A stretch of 64,000 bases of DNA from Candidatus Thiothrix sulfatifontis (GTDB lineage Bacteria; Pseudomonadota; Gammaproteobacteria; Thiotrichales; Thiotrichaceae): contig CP094685.1 of NCBI GenBank assembly GCA_022828425.1, positions 1,178,001 to 1,242,000 of the forward strand, written 5' to 3'. This document shows, piece by piece, positions 33,121 through 44,553 of this stretch. Numbering within the stretch: the stretch's first letter is position 1; each line of letters opens with the position of its first letter. The translations under genes were made by a program, and so were the position numbers. The notes under the pieces are model-generated. The model made no database searches and was not told the DNA's origin. It saw nothing but the letters and a program-made list of their open reading frames with translations.

Positions 33121-33441
33121 ATGCGTAAAATTCGCAGCAATGACGAAGTAGTTGTCATCACCGGCAAAGATAAAGGCCGTCGCGGCAAGATCATGCAGGT
33201 GTTGGTAGACGAAGGTAAGGTTTTGGTTCAAGGCATTAACCGTGTTAAAAAACACGTTAAGCCTAACCCAAATGCAGGTGTTCAAGGTGGCATTATCGAA
33301 AAAGAAATGCCGATGGATACTTCAAATGTGATGCTGGTCAATCCTGCCACTGGCAAGGGTGACCGCGTTGGATTCAAGCTCCTGGACGATGGTAAGAAAA
33401 TCCGTGTCTTTAAGTCCAATGGTGAGCGCGTAGACGCTTAA
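33121..33441 (+). CDS. rplX: 50S ribosomal protein L24
   Basis: A 106-residue KOW-domain protein that starts 50S assembly. [19 protein letters not shown] and [20 protein letters not shown] are conserved. It lies between rplN and rplE. Confidence 0.97.
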   Translation: MRKIRSNDEVVVITGKDKGRRGKIMQVLVDEGKVLVQGINRVKKHVKPNPNAGVQGGIIEKEMPMDTSNVMLVNPATGKGDRVGFKLLDDGKKIRVFKSNGERVDA

Positions 33442-33449
33442 GGTGTAAA

Positions 33450-33992
33450 ATGTCGAGACTGCAACAGTATTACCGCGATACTGTCATCAAGGAATTGATG
33501 GACAAGTTCGGGTACAGCAATGTGATGGAAGTGCCGAAGCTAGTGAAAGTCAGCCTGAACATGGGTTTGGGTGAAGCTGTCGGTGATAAGAAGATTATTG
33601 AACATGCAACAGGTGATATGTCTAAGATCGCAGGTCAAAAACCTGTGGTGACACTGAGCCGTAAATCAGTGGCGGGTTTCAAAATTCGTGACGGTTGGCC
33701 GATTGGCTGCATGGTAACGCTTCGTGGCGAGAAAATGTACGAGTTCATTGACCGTCTCGTTAATATTTCCATCCCCCGTATCCGTGACTTTCGTGGTCTC
33801 AATGCTCGTGCCTTTGATGGTCGTGGTAACTACAATATGGGCATCAAAGAACAGATCATCTTCCCAGAGATCGAGTACGATAAAATTGATGTCCTGCGTG
33901 GTATGAACATTACGATTGCGACCACCGCAAAAAATAACGAAGAAGGGAAAGCGCTGCTCGAAGCATTCAAATTCCCTTTCCGTCAGCAGTAA
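33450..33992 (+). CDS. rplE: 50S ribosomal protein L5
   Basis: A 180-residue L5 that binds 5S rRNA in the central protuberance. [17 protein letters not shown] and [18 protein letters not shown] are typical, and [18 protein letters not shown] follows. The short nine-base gap after rplX suggests coupling. Confidence 0.98.
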   Translation: MSRLQQYYRDTVIKELMDKFGYSNVMEVPKLVKVSLNMGLGEAVGDKKIIEHATGDMSKIAGQKPVVTLSRKSVAGFKIRDGWPIGCMVTLRGEKMYEFIDRLVNISIPRIRDFRGLNARAFDGRGNYNMGIKEQIIFPEIEYDKIDVLRGMNITIATTAKNNEEGKALLEAFKFPFRQQ

Positions 33993-34006
33993 GAGGATAA
34001 GATCAC

Positions 34007-34312
34007 ATGGCTAAGAAATCCATGATCGCTCGTGAAACACGCCGTACTGCTGCTGTCGCAAAATTCGCAGCTAAGCGTGATGAACTGAAAGCTATCATTA
34101 GCAGCCCCGACAGCTCGTTTGAAGCTGTGATGGAAGCTAACGAAAAGCTGCAAAAGTTACCACGTGATAGCAGCCCGGTTCGTCAAATGACCCGTTGCCG
34201 TCTGACTGGTCGTCCACATGCTGTTTACCGCAAATTCGGTCTGTGCCGTAATAAATTGCGCGAAGCTGCCATGCGTGGCGATGTGCCTGGTTTGACCAAA
34301 GCAAGTTGGTAA
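34007..34312 (+). CDS. rpsN: 30S ribosomal protein S14
   Basis: A 101-residue S14 of the long, zinc-free form: the C-terminal block has [19 protein letters not shown] but lacks the CxxC pairs of the short zinc form. GLTKASW is the usual ending. AAGAGGA stands upstream. Confidence 0.97.
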   Translation: MAKKSMIARETRRTAAVAKFAAKRDELKAIISSPDSSFEAVMEANEKLQKLPRDSSPVRQMTRCRLTGRPHAVYRKFGLCRNKLREAAMRGDVPGLTKASW

Positions 34313-34324
34313 AGGAGAAGCAAA

Positions 34325-34720
34325 ATGAGTATGAGTGATCCTATCGCCGACATGCTGACCCGCATTCGTAACGGTCAAATGGCAACCAAGGCGAGCGTTA
34401 AATTTCCGTCTTCTAAACAGAAAACGGCGATTCTAGAAGTATTACAAAGCGAAGGTTATGTTGCTGAATTTGCAACAGATGCTGTCGATGGTAAGCCTGT
34501 TACAACGGTTAAACTGAAGTATTTTCAGGGTAAGCCGGTTATCACCAAGGTGAAACGTATCAGCCGCCCCGGTCTGCGTATCTTCCGTGGTGCAGATGAG
34601 CTGCCAACAGTTATGGGTGGTTACGGTGTTTCTATCGTTTCCACATCCAAAGGTGTCATGAGTGGTCGCGTCGCCAAGGCTTCTGGCCAGGGTGGCGAAG
34701 TCATTTGCACGGTTGAATAA
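34325..34720 (+). CDS. rpsH: 30S ribosomal protein S8
   Basis: A 131-residue S8 that binds helix 21 of 16S rRNA and in E. coli represses spc operon translation. [16 protein letters not shown] and the C-terminal [17 protein letters not shown] are intact. AGGAG precedes the ATG; a second ATG two codons on gives the same family start. Confidence 0.97.
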   Translation: MSMSDPIADMLTRIRNGQMATKASVKFPSSKQKTAILEVLQSEGYVAEFATDAVDGKPVTTVKLKYFQGKPVITKVKRISRPGLRIFRGADELPTVMGGYGVSIVSTSKGVMSGRVAKASGQGGEVICTVE

Positions 34721-34734
34721 AGGCGGGCTTTGAA

Positions 34735-35274
34735 ATGTCTAGAATTGCAAAGAAAGCGCTGACTGTGCCGAAAGGCGTAGAAGTTAGCATCAGCGGGCAA
34801 AGCCTGAAAGTCAAAGGCGGCAAAGGCTCTTTTGATTTCGCAGTGCACGATGCTGTAGAAGTTTCACAAGAAGACAATGTACTGAAGTTTAAAGCTAAGC
34901 GTGACGGCGATTCTGCTGGTTGGGCATTAGCGGGTACTACACGCGCATTGGCAAACAACATGGTGATTGGCGTTAGCCAAGGCTTTGAGAAAAAATTGCA
35001 GTTGGTTGGGGTCGGTTATCGTGCTCAAGCTCAAGGCAATAAATTAAATCTCAGCTTGGGTTTTTCCCACCCTGTGGTACACGATATGCCAGAAGGCATT
35101 ACGGTCGAAACCCCTAGTCAGACAGAAATTCTGATCCGTGGTAGCGATAAGCAGAAAGTTGGTCAAGTTGCGGCAGAAGTTCGTGCATACCGTCCACCAG
35201 AGCCTTACAAAGGTAAAGGTGTGAAGTATTCAGACGAAGTTATTCTGCGCAAAGAGACCAAGAAGAAGAAGTAA
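34735..35274 (+). CDS. rplF: 50S ribosomal protein L6
   Basis: A 179-residue L6 near the sarcin-ricin loop, with two similar alpha/beta domains. [17 protein letters not shown] opens it, and the C-terminal signature [20 protein letters not shown] is intact. Confidence 0.98.
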   Translation: MSRIAKKALTVPKGVEVSISGQSLKVKGGKGSFDFAVHDAVEVSQEDNVLKFKAKRDGDSAGWALAGTTRALANNMVIGVSQGFEKKLQLVGVGYRAQAQGNKLNLSLGFSHPVVHDMPEGITVETPSQTEILIRGSDKQKVGQVAAEVRAYRPPEPYKGKGVKYSDEVILRKETKKKK

Positions 35275-35286
35275 GGTGAACTAAAG

Positions 35287-35640
35287 ATGGACAAGAAAAC
35301 ATCCCGCATCCGTCGTGGTAAGCGTAGCCGCATGAAAATGCGTGAGTTGCGTGTTAACCGTCTGAGTATTCACCGTACTTCTCTGCATATCTATGCACAA
35401 GTGGTGACTTCTGATGGTTCTCAAGTACTGGCTTCAGCTTCCACGCTGGATAAAGACCTGAAAGCAGGTCTGGACTACTCAGGCAACGTTGCTGCTGCTA
35501 TCGCAGTGGGCAAGTTGGTTGCTGAGCGTGCATTGGCAAAAGGTATTGACGCGGTTGCTTTTGATCGCTCTGGTTTTAAATATCATGGTCGCATCAAGGC
35601 GCTGGCAGATAGCGCTCGTGAAGCCGGTCTGAAATTCTAA
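35287..35640 (+). CDS. rplR: 50S ribosomal protein L18
   Basis: A 117-residue 5S rRNA-binding protein. It has [20 protein letters not shown] and a C-terminal [20 protein letters not shown], both typical. It lies 12 bases after rplF and nine ahead of rpsE. Confidence 0.98.
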   Translation: MDKKTSRIRRGKRSRMKMRELRVNRLSIHRTSLHIYAQVVTSDGSQVLASASTLDKDLKAGLDYSGNVAAAIAVGKLVAERALAKGIDAVAFDRSGFKYHGRIKALADSAREAGLKF

Positions 35641-35649
35641 GGATTTATC

Positions 35650-36159
35650 ATGGCGAAGGCAGAACATACATCAGCACCGTCCGACGGCTTGCAAGAAAAG
35701 TTGGTTAAAGTTAACCGCGTTGCTAAGACGGTTAAAGGTGGTCGCATCATGAGTTTCACTGCGTTGACCGTAGTGGGCGATGGCAATGGTCGCGTGGGTT
35801 TTGGTTACGGTAAGGCGCGTGAAGTGCCTGCTGCTATCCAGAAAGCAATGGATCAAGCACGTCGTAACATGGTGACAGTTTCTTTGGTAGACGGTACGTT
35901 GCAATACCCTATCAAATACGAACAGGGCGCAGCACGTATTTACATGCAGCCCGCTTCTGAAGGTACAGGCGTTATCGCCGGTGGTGCGATGCGTGCGGTT
36001 CTGGAAGTGGCGGGGGTACGTAACGTACTGTCCAAATGCCAAGGCACACGTAATGCAGGCAATGTAGTTCGCACTACGATCGCTGCACTGGGTTCAATGC
36101 AATCACCTGAGATGATTGCGGCGAAACGTGGTAAAGCCGTTGCAGACATTAAGGGGTAA
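35650..36159 (+). CDS. rpsE: 30S ribosomal protein S5
   Basis: A 169-residue S5 important for decoding fidelity. [19 protein letters not shown] and [19 protein letters not shown] are conserved. The loop VKGG, where spectinomycin resistance changes occur, looks wild type. It is three bases ahead of rpmD. Confidence 0.98.
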   Translation: MAKAEHTSAPSDGLQEKLVKVNRVAKTVKGGRIMSFTALTVVGDGNGRVGFGYGKAREVPAAIQKAMDQARRNMVTVSLVDGTLQYPIKYEQGAARIYMQPASEGTGVIAGGAMRAVLEVAGVRNVLSKCQGTRNAGNVVRTTIAALGSMQSPEMIAAKRGKAVADIKG

Positions 36160-36162
36160 ACA

Positions 36163-36351
36163 ATGACTTCCGCGAAACAACTCAAAGTGACGTTATACCG
36201 CAGTCTGAATGGTCGCCTGAAAGCCCATCAGCAGTGTGCGCGTGGCCTTGGTATCCGTAAGATTCACAATACAATTACTGTGATTGATACCCCTGAAAAC
36301 CGTGGCATGATCAACAAGATTTCCTACATGCTCAAGGTTGAGGAAGCTTAA
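36163..36351 (+). CDS. rpmD: 50S ribosomal protein L30
   Basis: A 62-residue L30. It contains [20 protein letters not shown] and [20 protein letters not shown], typical of the bacterial short form. It starts three bases after rpsE and stops one base before the rplO start. Confidence 0.96.
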   Translation: MTSAKQLKVTLYRSLNGRLKAHQQCARGLGIRKIHNTITVIDTPENRGMINKISYMLKVEEA

Positions 36352-36352
36352 G

Positions 36353-36790
36353 ATGAAATTAAATACGCTACAACCTGAATTGGGTAGCCGCCCTGAGCGC
36401 ACCCGTGTAGGCCGTGGTATTGGCTCTGGTCTGGGTAAGACTGCTGGTCGTGGTCACAAAGGTCAAAAATCCCGTAAAGGTGGTTTCCATCACCGTAAGG
36501 GTTTCGAGGGTGGTCAGATGCCTATGCATCGTCGTCTGCCTAAGTTTGGTTTTACGTCACGCATTGGTCAGCGCACCGCCGAAGTTCGTTTGAACGAATT
36601 GGCATTGGTCGAAGGCGATGTTATTGATCTGGCTGGTCTGATTGCTGCGAATGTGGTTGATGCGCGTACCTTGCAAGCTAAAATCATTCTTTCCGGTGAA
36701 GTTGCGAAAGCAGTCACTGTAAAGGGTGTTGGCGTTACCAAGGGCGCACGTGCCGCGATCGAAGCCGCAGGCGGCACAATCGAAGAATAA
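36353..36790 (+). CDS. rplO: 50S ribosomal protein L15
   Basis: A 145-residue L15. [20 protein letters not shown], the Gly/Arg-rich [20 protein letters not shown] and the [18 protein letters not shown] segment are diagnostic. ATG 36353 is chosen over an upstream TTG because it follows the rpmD stop by one base, with GAGGAAG as ribosome binding site, and gives the normal N-terminus. Confidence 0.97.
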   Translation: MKLNTLQPELGSRPERTRVGRGIGSGLGKTAGRGHKGQKSRKGGFHHRKGFEGGQMPMHRRLPKFGFTSRIGQRTAEVRLNELALVEGDVIDLAGLIAANVVDARTLQAKIILSGEVAKAVTVKGVGVTKGARAAIEAAGGTIEE

Positions 36791-36802
36791 CGGATAAACA
36801 AT

Positions 36803-38152
36803 ATGCGCAAGAACCCTACAGGTTCCCTTGGGGGCTTTGGAAACATGGTTGAAATCCGCCAGCGGCTAGTTTTCGTGCTGCTGGCGTTGATCGTTTACCG
36901 CATTGGTACCTATATTCCTGTTCCTGGTGTAAATCCTGCGGCCATGGCGCAATTTTTCGACCAGAATAACGGTACAATTCTCGGCGTTTTTAATATGTTC
37001 TCAGGCGGTGCATTAGAGCGCTTGAGCGTATTTGCGTTAGGGATTATGCCGTATATCTCAGCTTCCATCATTATGCAGTTGATGGCGACGGTTGTTCCGA
37101 CTTTGGAGCAAATCAAGAAAGAAGGCGAATCTGGTCGCCGTAAGATCACGCAATACACGCGTTACGGCACTGTGGTTTTGGCGTTGTTCCAAAGCTTTGG
37201 AGTGGCGATTGCCTTAGGTGGCACTGATGCGGGCAATGGTCAAACCATTGCTTTGAACCCCGGTATCGGTTTCACGATTACGACAGTTGTCACTCTGGTA
37301 ACAGGTACGCTCTTCTTAATGTGGTTGGGCGAACAAATTACTGAGCGTGGTATTGGTAATGGCATTTCTTTGATCATTTTCGCGGGTATCGTTGCTGGGT
37401 TGCCTGCTGCTATTGGCGGCACATTGGAGTTGGTGAATACCGGCGAATTACATTCTTTGTTTGTAATTGCATTGCTGTTATTGGTGTTAGCAGTAACCGC
37501 ATTGGTTATCTTTGTTGAACGTGGTCAACGTCGCATCACGGTCAATTATGCTAACCGTCAGCAAGGTCGTAAAATGATGCAAGCGCAGTCCAGCCACCTG
37601 CCTCTGAAGTTGAATATGGCCGGTGTTATCCCACCCATTTTTGCTTCCAGTATTATTTTGTTTCCTGCAACGCTGGGGCAATGGTTTGGTAATGCAGAGG
37701 GTATGGGTTGGTTGAAAGGCTTTTTTGATATGTTAAAGCCCGGTGAGCCCGTTTATGTGTTACTCTATGCGACCGCAATTGTATTCTTTTGCTTTTTCTA
37801 TACTGCGTTGGTCTTCAACTCACGTGAGACGGCAGATAATCTGAAAAAAGCGGGTGCTTTTATTCCGGGGATTAGGCCGGGTGAACAAACATCTAAATAC
37901 ATCGATGGTGTCATGACCCGATTAACTGGGGTTGGTGCTATTTACATTACATTGGTTTGCCTGCTGCCTGAATTTCTGATTCTGGTTTGGAAAGTACCTT
38001 TCTATTTTGGAGGTACTTCATTGCTGATCATCGTGGTTGTCGTCATGGACTTTTTGTCTCAATTACAAGCACACATGATGTCACACCAATACGAAGGTCT
38101 GATGAAAAAGGCCAATTTCAAAGCGCAGACACGCCCCGGCACTGTGCGCTGA
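36803..38152 (+). CDS. secY: Preprotein translocase subunit SecY
   Basis: A 449-residue ten-helix channel protein of Sec[18 protein letters not shown] marks the end of the first helix; the plug, lateral-gate helices and [22 protein letters not shown] are conserved. KANFKAQ and RPGTVR form the cytosolic tail. It lies between rplO and rpmJ in the spc operon; SecE is encoded upstream at 12600-12995. Confidence 0.98.
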   Translation: MRKNPTGSLGGFGNMVEIRQRLVFVLLALIVYRIGTYIPVPGVNPAAMAQFFDQNNGTILGVFNMFSGGALERLSVFALGIMPYISASIIMQLMATVVPTLEQIKKEGESGRRKITQYTRYGTVVLALFQSFGVAIALGGTDAGNGQTIALNPGIGFTITTVVTLVTGTLFLMWLGEQITERGIGNGISLIIFAGIVAGLPAAIGGTLELVNTGELHSLFVIALLLLVLAVTALVIFVERGQRRITVNYANRQQGRKMMQAQSSHLPLKLNMAGVIPPIFASSIILFPATLGQWFGNAEGMGWLKGFFDMLKPGEPVYVLLYATAIVFFCFFYTALVFNSRETADNLKKAGAFIPGIRPGEQTSKYIDGVMTRLTGVGAIYITLVCLLPEFLILVWKVPFYFGGTSLLIIVVVVMDFLSQLQAHMMSHQYEGLMKKANFKAQTRPGTVR

Positions 38153-38178
38153 TTTGATTATTTCAAGAGGTTTTTATC

Positions 38179-38292
38179 ATGAAGGTTCGTGCTTCAGTTA
38201 AAAAATTGTGCCGCAATTGCCGTGTAGTTCGCAGACACGGTGTGGTTCGTATTATCTGTTCTGACCCGCGCCACAAACAGCGTCAAGGTTAA
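38179..38292 (+). CDS. rpmJ: 50S ribosomal protein L36
   Basis: A 37-residue protein read by hand: it starts [19 protein letters not shown] and ends HKQRQG. The zinc ligands C11, C14, C27 and H32 are all present, so this is the zinc-binding form. CAAGAGG lies upstream of the ATG. It closes the spc operon before the alpha promoter. Confidence 0.97.
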   Translation: MKVRASVKKLCRNCRVVRRHGVVRIICSDPRHKQRQG

Positions 38293-38305
38293 GAGTCGAT
38301 TTAGG

Positions 38306-38334
38306 TTGATAATTAAAAGGGGTTCTGGCACAAT
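38306..38334 (+). promoter_or_regulatory. Promoter of the alpha operon (rpsM-rpoA)
   Basis: TTGATA (five of six) at 38306-38311, a 17-base spacer and CACAAT at 38329-38334, between rpmJ and rpsM. Transcription would begin about 30 bases before rpsM, so the leader is far shorter than the S4-binding pseudoknot leader of E. coli. Confidence 0.6.
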
Positions 38335-38367
38335 CGCCCGTTTTCCCGGTAGTCTGGAGAGATTTTA

Positions 38368-38724
38368 ATGGCTCGTATTGCGGGTATCAATCTTCCTGTT
38401 AGTAAGCACGTAGTAATCGGTTTGACCGCTATTTATGGTGTTGGTCGTCCACGTGCTGCTGATATTTGTAAGGCAGCGGATGTAGTGCCAAGCACCAAAA
38501 TTCGTGACCTCAGTGAAGATCAAGTTGAACGTTTGCGTCTTGAAGTAGGTAAGCTCCTAGTTGAAGGTGACTTACGTCGTGAAGTTTCCATGTCAATCAA
38601 ACGTTTGATGGACATGGGTTGCTATCGTGGCATTCGCCACAGACGTGGCCTGCCGATGCGCGGTCAGCGTACCAAGACTAACGCGCGTACCCGTAAAGGC
38701 CCGCGTCGTCCTATTCGCAAATAA
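38368..38724 (+). CDS. rpsM: 30S ribosomal protein S13
   Basis: A 118-residue head protein that makes bridges to the 50[39 protein letters not shown] and a basic tail (GPRRPIRK) are typical. GGAGAG stands upstream. First gene of the alpha operon. Confidence 0.98.
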   Translation: MARIAGINLPVSKHVVIGLTAIYGVGRPRAADICKAADVVPSTKIRDLSEDQVERLRLEVGKLLVEGDLRREVSMSIKRLMDMGCYRGIRHRRGLPMRGQRTKTNARTRKGPRRPIRK

Positions 38725-38750
38725 TACATAGATTGCAGGTAGAGTAAGTA

Positions 38751-39155
38751 ATGGCAAGACAGCCTAGAAAAGGTGCAACTGTTAACCTTCGTAAGAAGGT
38801 CAAGAAAACTGTCACTGACGGTGTTGCACACGTCCATGCATCATTTAACAACACAATTGTGACTATCACCGACCGCCAAGGCAACGCGCTGGCATGGGCT
38901 ACTTCTGGTGGCTCTGGTTTCCGTGGTTCACGTAAAAGTACCCCGTTTGCGGCGCAGGTTGCTGCTGAACGTGCGGGTAACGCAGCAAAAGATTACGGCT
39001 TGAAAAACCTTGATGTTGAAGTCAAAGGTCCAGGGCCTGGTCGTGAATCCGCGGTACGTGCCCTGAACAGCGTTGGCTTCAGAATTAACAGCATTGTGGA
39101 TGTAACGCCGATCCCGCACAACGGCTGCCGTCCACCTAAGAAACGTCGTGTGTAG
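38751..39155 (+). CDS. rpsK: 30S ribosomal protein S11
   Basis: A 134-residue platform protein. [20 protein letters not shown] and [18 protein letters not shown] are diagnostic. It lies 26 bases after rpsM and 11 ahead of rpsD. Confidence 0.98.
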   Translation: MARQPRKGATVNLRKKVKKTVTDGVAHVHASFNNTIVTITDRQGNALAWATSGGSGFRGSRKSTPFAAQVAAERAGNAAKDYGLKNLDVEVKGPGPGRESAVRALNSVGFRINSIVDVTPIPHNGCRPPKKRRV

Positions 39156-39166
39156 GAGATAGTCAT

Positions 39167-39787
39167 ATGGCACGTTATATTGGCCCTACCTGCAAACTGA
39201 GCAGACGCGAAGGCACTGACCTTTTCCTGAAAAGCCGCAGTGTTTCCCTCGAAAAGAAATGTAAACTGGACAAAGTTCCGGGTCAGCACGGCGAAAATAA
39301 AGCCCGTTTGTCTGACTACGGTGTTCAGTTGCGCGAAAAGCAAAAAGTTCGCCGTATGTACGGTGTACTGGAACGTCAATTCAGCAACTACTTTAAAGAG
39401 TCAGCACGCCGCAAAGGTTCCACGGGTGAAAATCTGTTGAAGTTGCTGGAATGCCGTCTTGATAACGTCGTTTACCGCATGGGTTACGGTTCTACCCGCG
39501 CTGAATCCCGTCAACTGGTTAGCCACAAGGCTATTACTGTTAACGGTCAATCAGTGAACATCCCATCCTACCAGGTTAAAGCCGGTGATGTCGTAGCGGT
39601 TCGTGAAAAGTCCAAGAAGCAAACCCGTATACAGGACTCTGTTGCTGTAGCCGAACAACTAGGCTTCCCATCATGGGTTGATGTTGATTCTAAGGGATTG
39701 TCAGGTACATTTAAATCTGTACCAGACCGTAGCGATCTGCCAGCCGAAATTAATGAATCCCTGATCGTGGAATTGTACTCCAAGTAA
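39167..39787 (+). CDS. rpsD: 30S ribosomal protein S4
   Basis: A 206-residue S4, a primary 16S-binding protein and, in E. coli, the repressor of the alpha operon. [39 protein letters not shown] and the S4 domain ([20 protein letters not shown]) are present. The N-terminal zinc cysteines of the C+ form are absent. Confidence 0.98.
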   Translation: MARYIGPTCKLSRREGTDLFLKSRSVSLEKKCKLDKVPGQHGENKARLSDYGVQLREKQKVRRMYGVLERQFSNYFKESARRKGSTGENLLKLLECRLDNVVYRMGYGSTRAESRQLVSHKAITVNGQSVNIPSYQVKAGDVVAVREKSKKQTRIQDSVAVAEQLGFPSWVDVDSKGLSGTFKSVPDRSDLPAEINESLIVELYSK

Positions 39788-39813
39788 TCATCGATTCGTT
39801 CGAGAGGAAAAGT

Positions 39814-40818
39814 ATGACCTCGAAAACAACAGAATTGCTGAAACCACGCAATGTTCATGTGCAAGAGACAGGTTTAAATACCTATCGCATTACGCTTGAG
39901 CCATTAGAGCGCGGTTTTGGTCACACGTTGGGTAATGCCTTGCGCCGCATTTTATTGTCTTCTATTCCGGGCAGCGCGGTGACGGAAGTGCAAATCAGTG
40001 GCGTAGTACACGAATACACCAGCATTGAGGGTGTACAAGAAGACGTGGTTGAGATTCTATTGAATCTCAAAAATTTGGCAATCCGCTTGAATGCCCGCGA
40101 CGAAGCAACCTTGACTTTGAAAAAGAAAGGCAAAGGTGTTGTTACTGCGGCGGATATTGAGCGCGACCATGACGTGGACATTATTAATCCCAGTCATGTG
40201 ATTGCACACATCACTAAGGACGACACTGATCTGGAAATGAGCCTGACCATTACCCGTGGTCGTGGTTATCAACCAGCATCGGTACGCCGTGGCCCAGACT
40301 CCCCTGAATTGCCGTTAGGCACTTTGGTGTTGGATGCCAGCTACAGCCCGATTACGCGCGTTGCCTACAATGTAGACAGCGCCCGTGTTGAGCAGCGCAC
40401 GGACATGGATAAATTGGTGCTGGAAATCCAAACGGATGGTTCCGTCAACGCGGAAGAGTCCATTGGAATGGCAGCACAGATTCTGCAACAGCAATTGGCT
40501 GTGTTCTTCGACCTGCGTGTTGATGAGCCGGTTCGCCGTGAAGAATCTCAACCAGAAATTGACCCGATTCTGTTGCGTCCGGTTGACGACCTGGAGCTGA
40601 CTGTACGTTCAGCTAACTGCCTCAAAGCAGAGAACCTGTTCTACATCGGTGATCTCGTACAACGTACTGAGACTGAATTGCTGAAGACTCCGAATCTGGG
40701 CAAAAAGTCTTTGACTGAAATTAAAGATGTGCTGGCACAGCATGGTCTGACACTGGGCGCTAAGCTGGATAGCTGGCCTCCGGCAGGTTTGGATCACCGT
40801 GACAGCAAAGTGGCTTAA
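39814..40818 (+). CDS. rpoA: RNA polymerase alpha subunit
   Basis: A 334-residue alpha subunit. The N-terminal dimerisation domain has [19 protein letters not shown] and [16 protein letters not shown] linker leads to the C-terminal domain, whose DNA-binding helix-hairpin-helix includes [19 protein letters not shown] and [16 protein letters not shown]. It completes the alpha2-beta-beta-prime core with rpoB and rpoC, also in this window. Confidence 0.99.
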   Translation: MTSKTTELLKPRNVHVQETGLNTYRITLEPLERGFGHTLGNALRRILLSSIPGSAVTEVQISGVVHEYTSIEGVQEDVVEILLNLKNLAIRLNARDEATLTLKKKGKGVVTAADIERDHDVDIINPSHVIAHITKDDTDLEMSLTITRGRGYQPASVRRGPDSPELPLGTLVLDASYSPITRVAYNVDSARVEQRTDMDKLVLEIQTDGSVNAEESIGMAAQILQQQLAVFFDLRVDEPVRREESQPEIDPILLRPVDDLELTVRSANCLKAENLFYIGDLVQRTETELLKTPNLGKKSLTEIKDVLAQHGLTLGAKLDSWPPAGLDHRDSKVA

Positions 40819-40843
40819 CCACGGGTTTTGAAGGATATAGAAA

Positions 40844-41227
40844 ATGCGTCACCGTAATACTGGTCGTCAATTAAGCCGCGATAGCAGCGCCCGTAAAGCC
40901 CTGCTGCAAGCTTTGACCAACTCACTGCTTCGTCACGAGACGATCAAAACAACTCTGCCAAAGGCGAAAGAATTGCGCCGTGTAGCTGAGCCACTGATCA
41001 CTCGTGCGAAAGAAGATTCCGTACACAACCGTCGTATTATTTTTTCACGCCTGCGTGATAAAGAAATCGTTGGTAAGCTTTTTAATGATCTTGGTCCACG
41101 CTTTAAAGAGCGCCAAGGTGGTTATTTGCGTATCATTAAGTGCGGTTTCCGCGCCGGTGATAATGCGCCAATGGCTTATGTTGCATTGGTTGATGAAGCA
41201 GACGCTGCACAAGCCGCAGCCGAGTAA
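40844..41227 (+). CDS. rplQ: 50S ribosomal protein L17
   Basis: A 127-residue L17. [20 protein letters not shown] and [20 protein letters not shown] are diagnostic, as is [25 protein letters not shown] precedes the ATG. It ends the ribosomal block and is followed by a strong terminator. Confidence 0.98.
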   Translation: MRHRNTGRQLSRDSSARKALLQALTNSLLRHETIKTTLPKAKELRRVAEPLITRAKEDSVHNRRIIFSRLRDKEIVGKLFNDLGPRFKERQGGYLRIIKCGFRAGDNAPMAYVALVDEADAAQAAAE

Positions 41228-41249
41228 GCATCGCTTTACGCTTCCTGAG

Positions 41250-41274
41250 AAGGCCGACACTGTTCGGCCTTTTT
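41250..41274 (+). terminator. Rho-independent terminator behind rplQ
   Basis: AAGGCCGA - CACTGT - TCGGCCTT followed by TTT gives an eight-pair stem with a six-base loop and a T-run. It closes the alpha operon. Confidence 0.9.
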
Positions 41275-41299
41275 GCGTTTCTTATTTTCAGGGGATAGT

Positions 41300-41683
41300 A
41301 TGCAAAATGATCCGCAAATAGTGACCGCAGAGAGCGCTCGCAAAACGGCTAAGTTTTTCTATTATGGCAATTTTTTAGCAGTACTGATTCCATTCCCGGT
41401 GTTTATTCTATGGTTTGGCGCCGGAATATTGGTTTACGCAATGCTACGTCATCACCCCAATCCGCGAGTGGGTTACTACACGCAAATTGCTACTTACCAT
41501 TATTATGGATTAGCAGGCGGTTTGGTGCCGGTATTAACCTTTGCCCCTGGCGATTTTTTTGTAAATTGGTGGTGGGCACTGTGGCTTGTCTGTATTGCGG
41601 TGTTAGTGCCCCTGTCTGTTCGCCAACTCTTGCGAATCAATCGTGAAACTTGGCAAGATACTGTTAAGCCGTCGTTTCACTGA
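41300..41683 (+). CDS. Small integral membrane protein, unknown function
   Basis: A 127-residue protein with three probable membrane segments: about residues 21-47 (FLAVLIPFPVFILWFGAGIL), 64-80 (YYGLAGGLVPVLTFAPG) and 85-105 (WWALWLVCIAVLVPL). ATG 41300 follows GGGGAT. I do not recognise the family. It lies just behind the rplQ terminator and 10 bases ahead of bioB, so it may share the bioB transcript, but nothing in it points to biotin. Confidence 0.7.
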   Translation: MQNDPQIVTAESARKTAKFFYYGNFLAVLIPFPVFILWFGAGILVYAMLRHHPNPRVGYYTQIATYHYYGLAGGLVPVLTFAPGDFFVNWWWALWLVCIAVLVPLSVRQLLRINRETWQDTVKPSFH

Positions 41684-41693
41684 GGAATGAAAA

Positions 41694-42665
41694 ATGCCTG
41701 AATTACGTCATGATTGGCACATCGAAGAAATTAATGCTTTGTTAGCCATGCCGTTTAGCGACCTCATGTTCAAGGCGCATCAAGTGCATCGCGCGCAGTT
41801 CCCTGCCAATCAAGTGCAAATTAGCACCTTGTTGAGTATTAAAACCGGAGCTTGCCCGGAAGATTGCGGCTATTGTTCACAAAGTGCAAAAAACGATACC
41901 TCCTTGGAGCGCGAGAAATTACTGCCTTTGCAAGAAGTGATCGACTCCGCTCAAATCGCACAAGCTCAAGGTGCAACCCGGTTTTGCATGGGGGCTGCAT
42001 GGCGTAATCCTACCGATAAAAATCTTGAGCGCGTCATCGAAATGGTGCAGGCGGTGAAAGGCTTGGGGATGGAAACCTGCGTTACCTTGGGCATGTTGAC
42101 CGACCGACAGGCGGAGCGTCTCAAACATGCGGGGTTGGATTACTACAATCATAACCTTGATACCTCGCCGGAATTTTACGGTAACGTGATTTCCACGCGT
42201 ACCTTTCAAGACCGCTTGGATACGCTGGAGCATGTGCGCAATGCGGGTATCAATGTGTGTTCTGGCGGTATTTTGGGCATGGGGGAAACCCGTCAAGATC
42301 GGGCGCGTTTATTGCAGCAACTGGCGAATCTGAAATTTCACCCTGAGTCGGTGCCCATTAACGATTTGGTTAAAATCGAAGGCACGCCATTAGCAGGTGT
42401 AGAAAAACTCGATCCGTTTGAGTTTATCCGAACCGTGGCGGTAGCCCGCATTATGATGCCGAAATCTTATGTGCGCCTCTCCGCAGGTCGTACCGAGATG
42501 ACCGATGAAATGCAGGCGTGGTGCTTTTTTGCCGGTGCAAATTCGATTTTCTATGGCGAAAAATTATTGACCACTGATAACCCCGCCGCGAATCATGACC
42601 AGCAACTGTTTGCACGTCTGGGGATTCAGGCGGAAGCAGGGCAGGCTGGCAGCGTTCACATGTAA
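41694..42665 (+). CDS. bioB: Biotin synthase
   Basis: A 323-residue radical-SAM enzyme that inserts sulfur into dethiobiotin. The 4Fe-4S motif [13 protein letters not shown] (CxxxCxxC) is intact. The 2Fe-2S ligands are at [21 protein letters not shown] and [12 protein letters not shown], with the arginine in [10 protein letters not shown]. It stands apart from other bio genes, which are not in the window. It is followed by mnmG after 13 bases. Confidence 0.96.
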   Translation: MPELRHDWHIEEINALLAMPFSDLMFKAHQVHRAQFPANQVQISTLLSIKTGACPEDCGYCSQSAKNDTSLEREKLLPLQEVIDSAQIAQAQGATRFCMGAAWRNPTDKNLERVIEMVQAVKGLGMETCVTLGMLTDRQAERLKHAGLDYYNHNLDTSPEFYGNVISTRTFQDRLDTLEHVRNAGINVCSGGILGMGETRQDRARLLQQLANLKFHPESVPINDLVKIEGTPLAGVEKLDPFEFIRTVAVARIMMPKSYVRLSAGRTEMTDEMQAWCFFAGANSIFYGEKLLTTDNPAANHDQQLFARLGIQAEAGQAGSVHM

Positions 42666-42678
42666 GGAGCAGGGCATC

Positions 42679-44550
42679 ATGCATTACCCCCAATCTTTCG
42701 ATGTCATCGTCATCGGTGGCGGACACGCCGGAACCGAAGCCGCGCTTGCCGCCGCCCGCATGGGGCAGCGCACCTTACTGCTGACTCATAATATCGAAAC
42801 CATCGGCGCAATGAGCTGCAACCCCGCTATCGGCGGTATCGGCAAAGGTCATCTGGTCAAGGAAGTCGATGCAATGGGCGGCGCAATGGCACATGCGGCT
42901 GACCGTGGTGGCATCCAATTCCGCATCCTCAATTCCAGCAAAGGTGCAGCAGTACGGGCGACTCGCGCCCAAGCTGACCGCATTCGCTACAAATCGGCGA
43001 TTCGCACCATCGTCGAAAATCAGCCCAATTTGCAGATGTTCCAGCAAGCCGTGGATGATTTGCTGGTGGAAGGGGAGCGAGTTGTTGGGGTGCGTACCCA
43101 AATGGGCTTGAGCTTTTCTGCCCGTGCTGTGGTGCTAACATCAGGAACGTTTCTTGCAGGTAAAATCCACATTGGGTTGAGCAATCATGCCGGTGGACGT
43201 GCGGGTGATCCGCCCTCGATTGCGTTGTCGCAACGTTTACGAGAACTGCCGTTCCGCGTGGATCGCCTGAAAACGGGTACACCACCGCGCATTGATGCCC
43301 GCAGTATCGACTTCAGCAAGCTGGAAGAACAGCCCGGCGATACCCCCACGCCCGTATTTTCGTTTCTGGGCAATGTGGATGAACACCCGCCGCAAATTTC
43401 GTGCTACATCACCTATACCAACACCGAAACCCACGAGATTATCCGTGGCGGTTTAGACCGTTCGCCGATGTACTCGGGGGTCATCGAAGGTATTGGTCCG
43501 CGCTATTGCCCGTCGATTGAAGACAAAGTGGTGCGCTTTGCCGACAAAGACCGCCACCAGATTTTCATCGAACCCGAAGGATTGGACACGCACGAAGTTT
43601 ACCCTAACGGCATTTCCACCAGCTTGCCGTTTGATGTGCAATACGCGCTGGTGCGCTCAATGGCAGGCTTAGAAAATGCGCATATCACCCGTCCCGGCTA
43701 TGCGATCGAATACGATTTCTTTGATCCGCGTGATCTCAAGCCTACCTTGGAAACCAAAGCAGTGCAGGGTTTGTTTTTCGCGGGGCAAATCAATGGCACG
43801 ACGGGCTACGAAGAGGCAGCCGCGCAAGGTTTGCTCGCAGGCTTGAACGCCGGTTTATACGCCCAAGAAAAGTCCGGCTGGTATCCGCGCCGTGATCAAG
43901 CTTACCTCGGCGTATTGGTTGATGATTTGATCACGCTAGGCACGAAAGAACCGTACCGCATGTTCACCAGCCGCGCGGAACACCGTTTATTGCTGCGCGA
44001 AGATAACGCCGATTTGCGCTTGACCGAAATAGGACGCGAGCTAGGCTTGGTCGATGAGACGCGCTGGGCAGCATTTTGTGACAAGCGCGAAGCGATTGAA
44101 CAAGAACAGCAACGGCTACGCGCCACCGTATTGCAACCTTCAGCCGTCAGTGCCGAAGACAGCCAGCGGGTATTCGGCGATGTATTGTCACGCGATTACA
44201 AATTACACGACCTGCTACGCCGCCCCAATGTCACGTATGCCGCCTTAACCAGTTTGCCAGCGGTCGGCAGCCCCGTGACCGATGAAAAAGTGTCGGAACA
44301 AGTCGAAATTCAGTGCAAATACGCCGGATACATTGAGCGCCAGCACGACGAAATCGATAAGCAGCGTCGCCACGAAGAAACCCGTTTGCCTGATTGGTTG
44401 GACTACACCCAAGTACGCGGTCTGTCCAACGAAGTGCGCCAGAAATTGCAAATGCAACGCCCCGCGACAGTAGGTCAAGCGGCGCGGACTCCCGGCATTA
44501 CCCCCGCCGCGATTTCCTTATTGCTGGTGCATTTGAAAAAGGCAGGTTGA
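42679..44550 (+). CDS. mnmG: tRNA uridine-5-carboxymethylaminomethyl modification enzyme MnmG
   Basis: A 623-residue FAD enzyme that with MnmE builds the cmnm5 group on U34 of several tRNAs. The dinucleotide-binding motif [19 protein letters not shown] opens it, and [20 protein letters not shown] and [20 protein letters not shown] follow. ATG 42679 with AAGGAG upstream is preferred over an earlier in-frame ATG that would overlap bioB and add 28 non-family residues. It heads the mnmG-rsmG-parA-parB set. Confidence 0.97.
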   Translation: MHYPQSFDVIVIGGGHAGTEAALAAARMGQRTLLLTHNIETIGAMSCNPAIGGIGKGHLVKEVDAMGGAMAHAADRGGIQFRILNSSKGAAVRATRAQADRIRYKSAIRTIVENQPNLQMFQQAVDDLLVEGERVVGVRTQMGLSFSARAVVLTSGTFLAGKIHIGLSNHAGGRAGDPPSIALSQRLRELPFRVDRLKTGTPPRIDARSIDFSKLEEQPGDTPTPVFSFLGNVDEHPPQISCYITYTNTETHEIIRGGLDRSPMYSGVIEGIGPRYCPSIEDKVVRFADKDRHQIFIEPEGLDTHEVYPNGISTSLPFDVQYALVRSMAGLENAHITRPGYAIEYDFFDPRDLKPTLETKAVQGLFFAGQINGTTGYEEAAAQGLLAGLNAGLYAQEKSGWYPRRDQAYLGVLVDDLITLGTKEPYRMFTSRAEHRLLLREDNADLRLTEIGRELGLVDETRWAAFCDKREAIEQEQQRLRATVLQPSAVSAEDSQRVFGDVLSRDYKLHDLLRRPNVTYAALTSLPAVGSPVTDEKVSEQVEIQCKYAGYIERQHDEIDKQRRHEETRLPDWLDYTQVRGLSNEVRQKLQMQRPATVGQAARTPGITPAAISLLLVHLKKAG

Positions 44551-44553
44551 AGG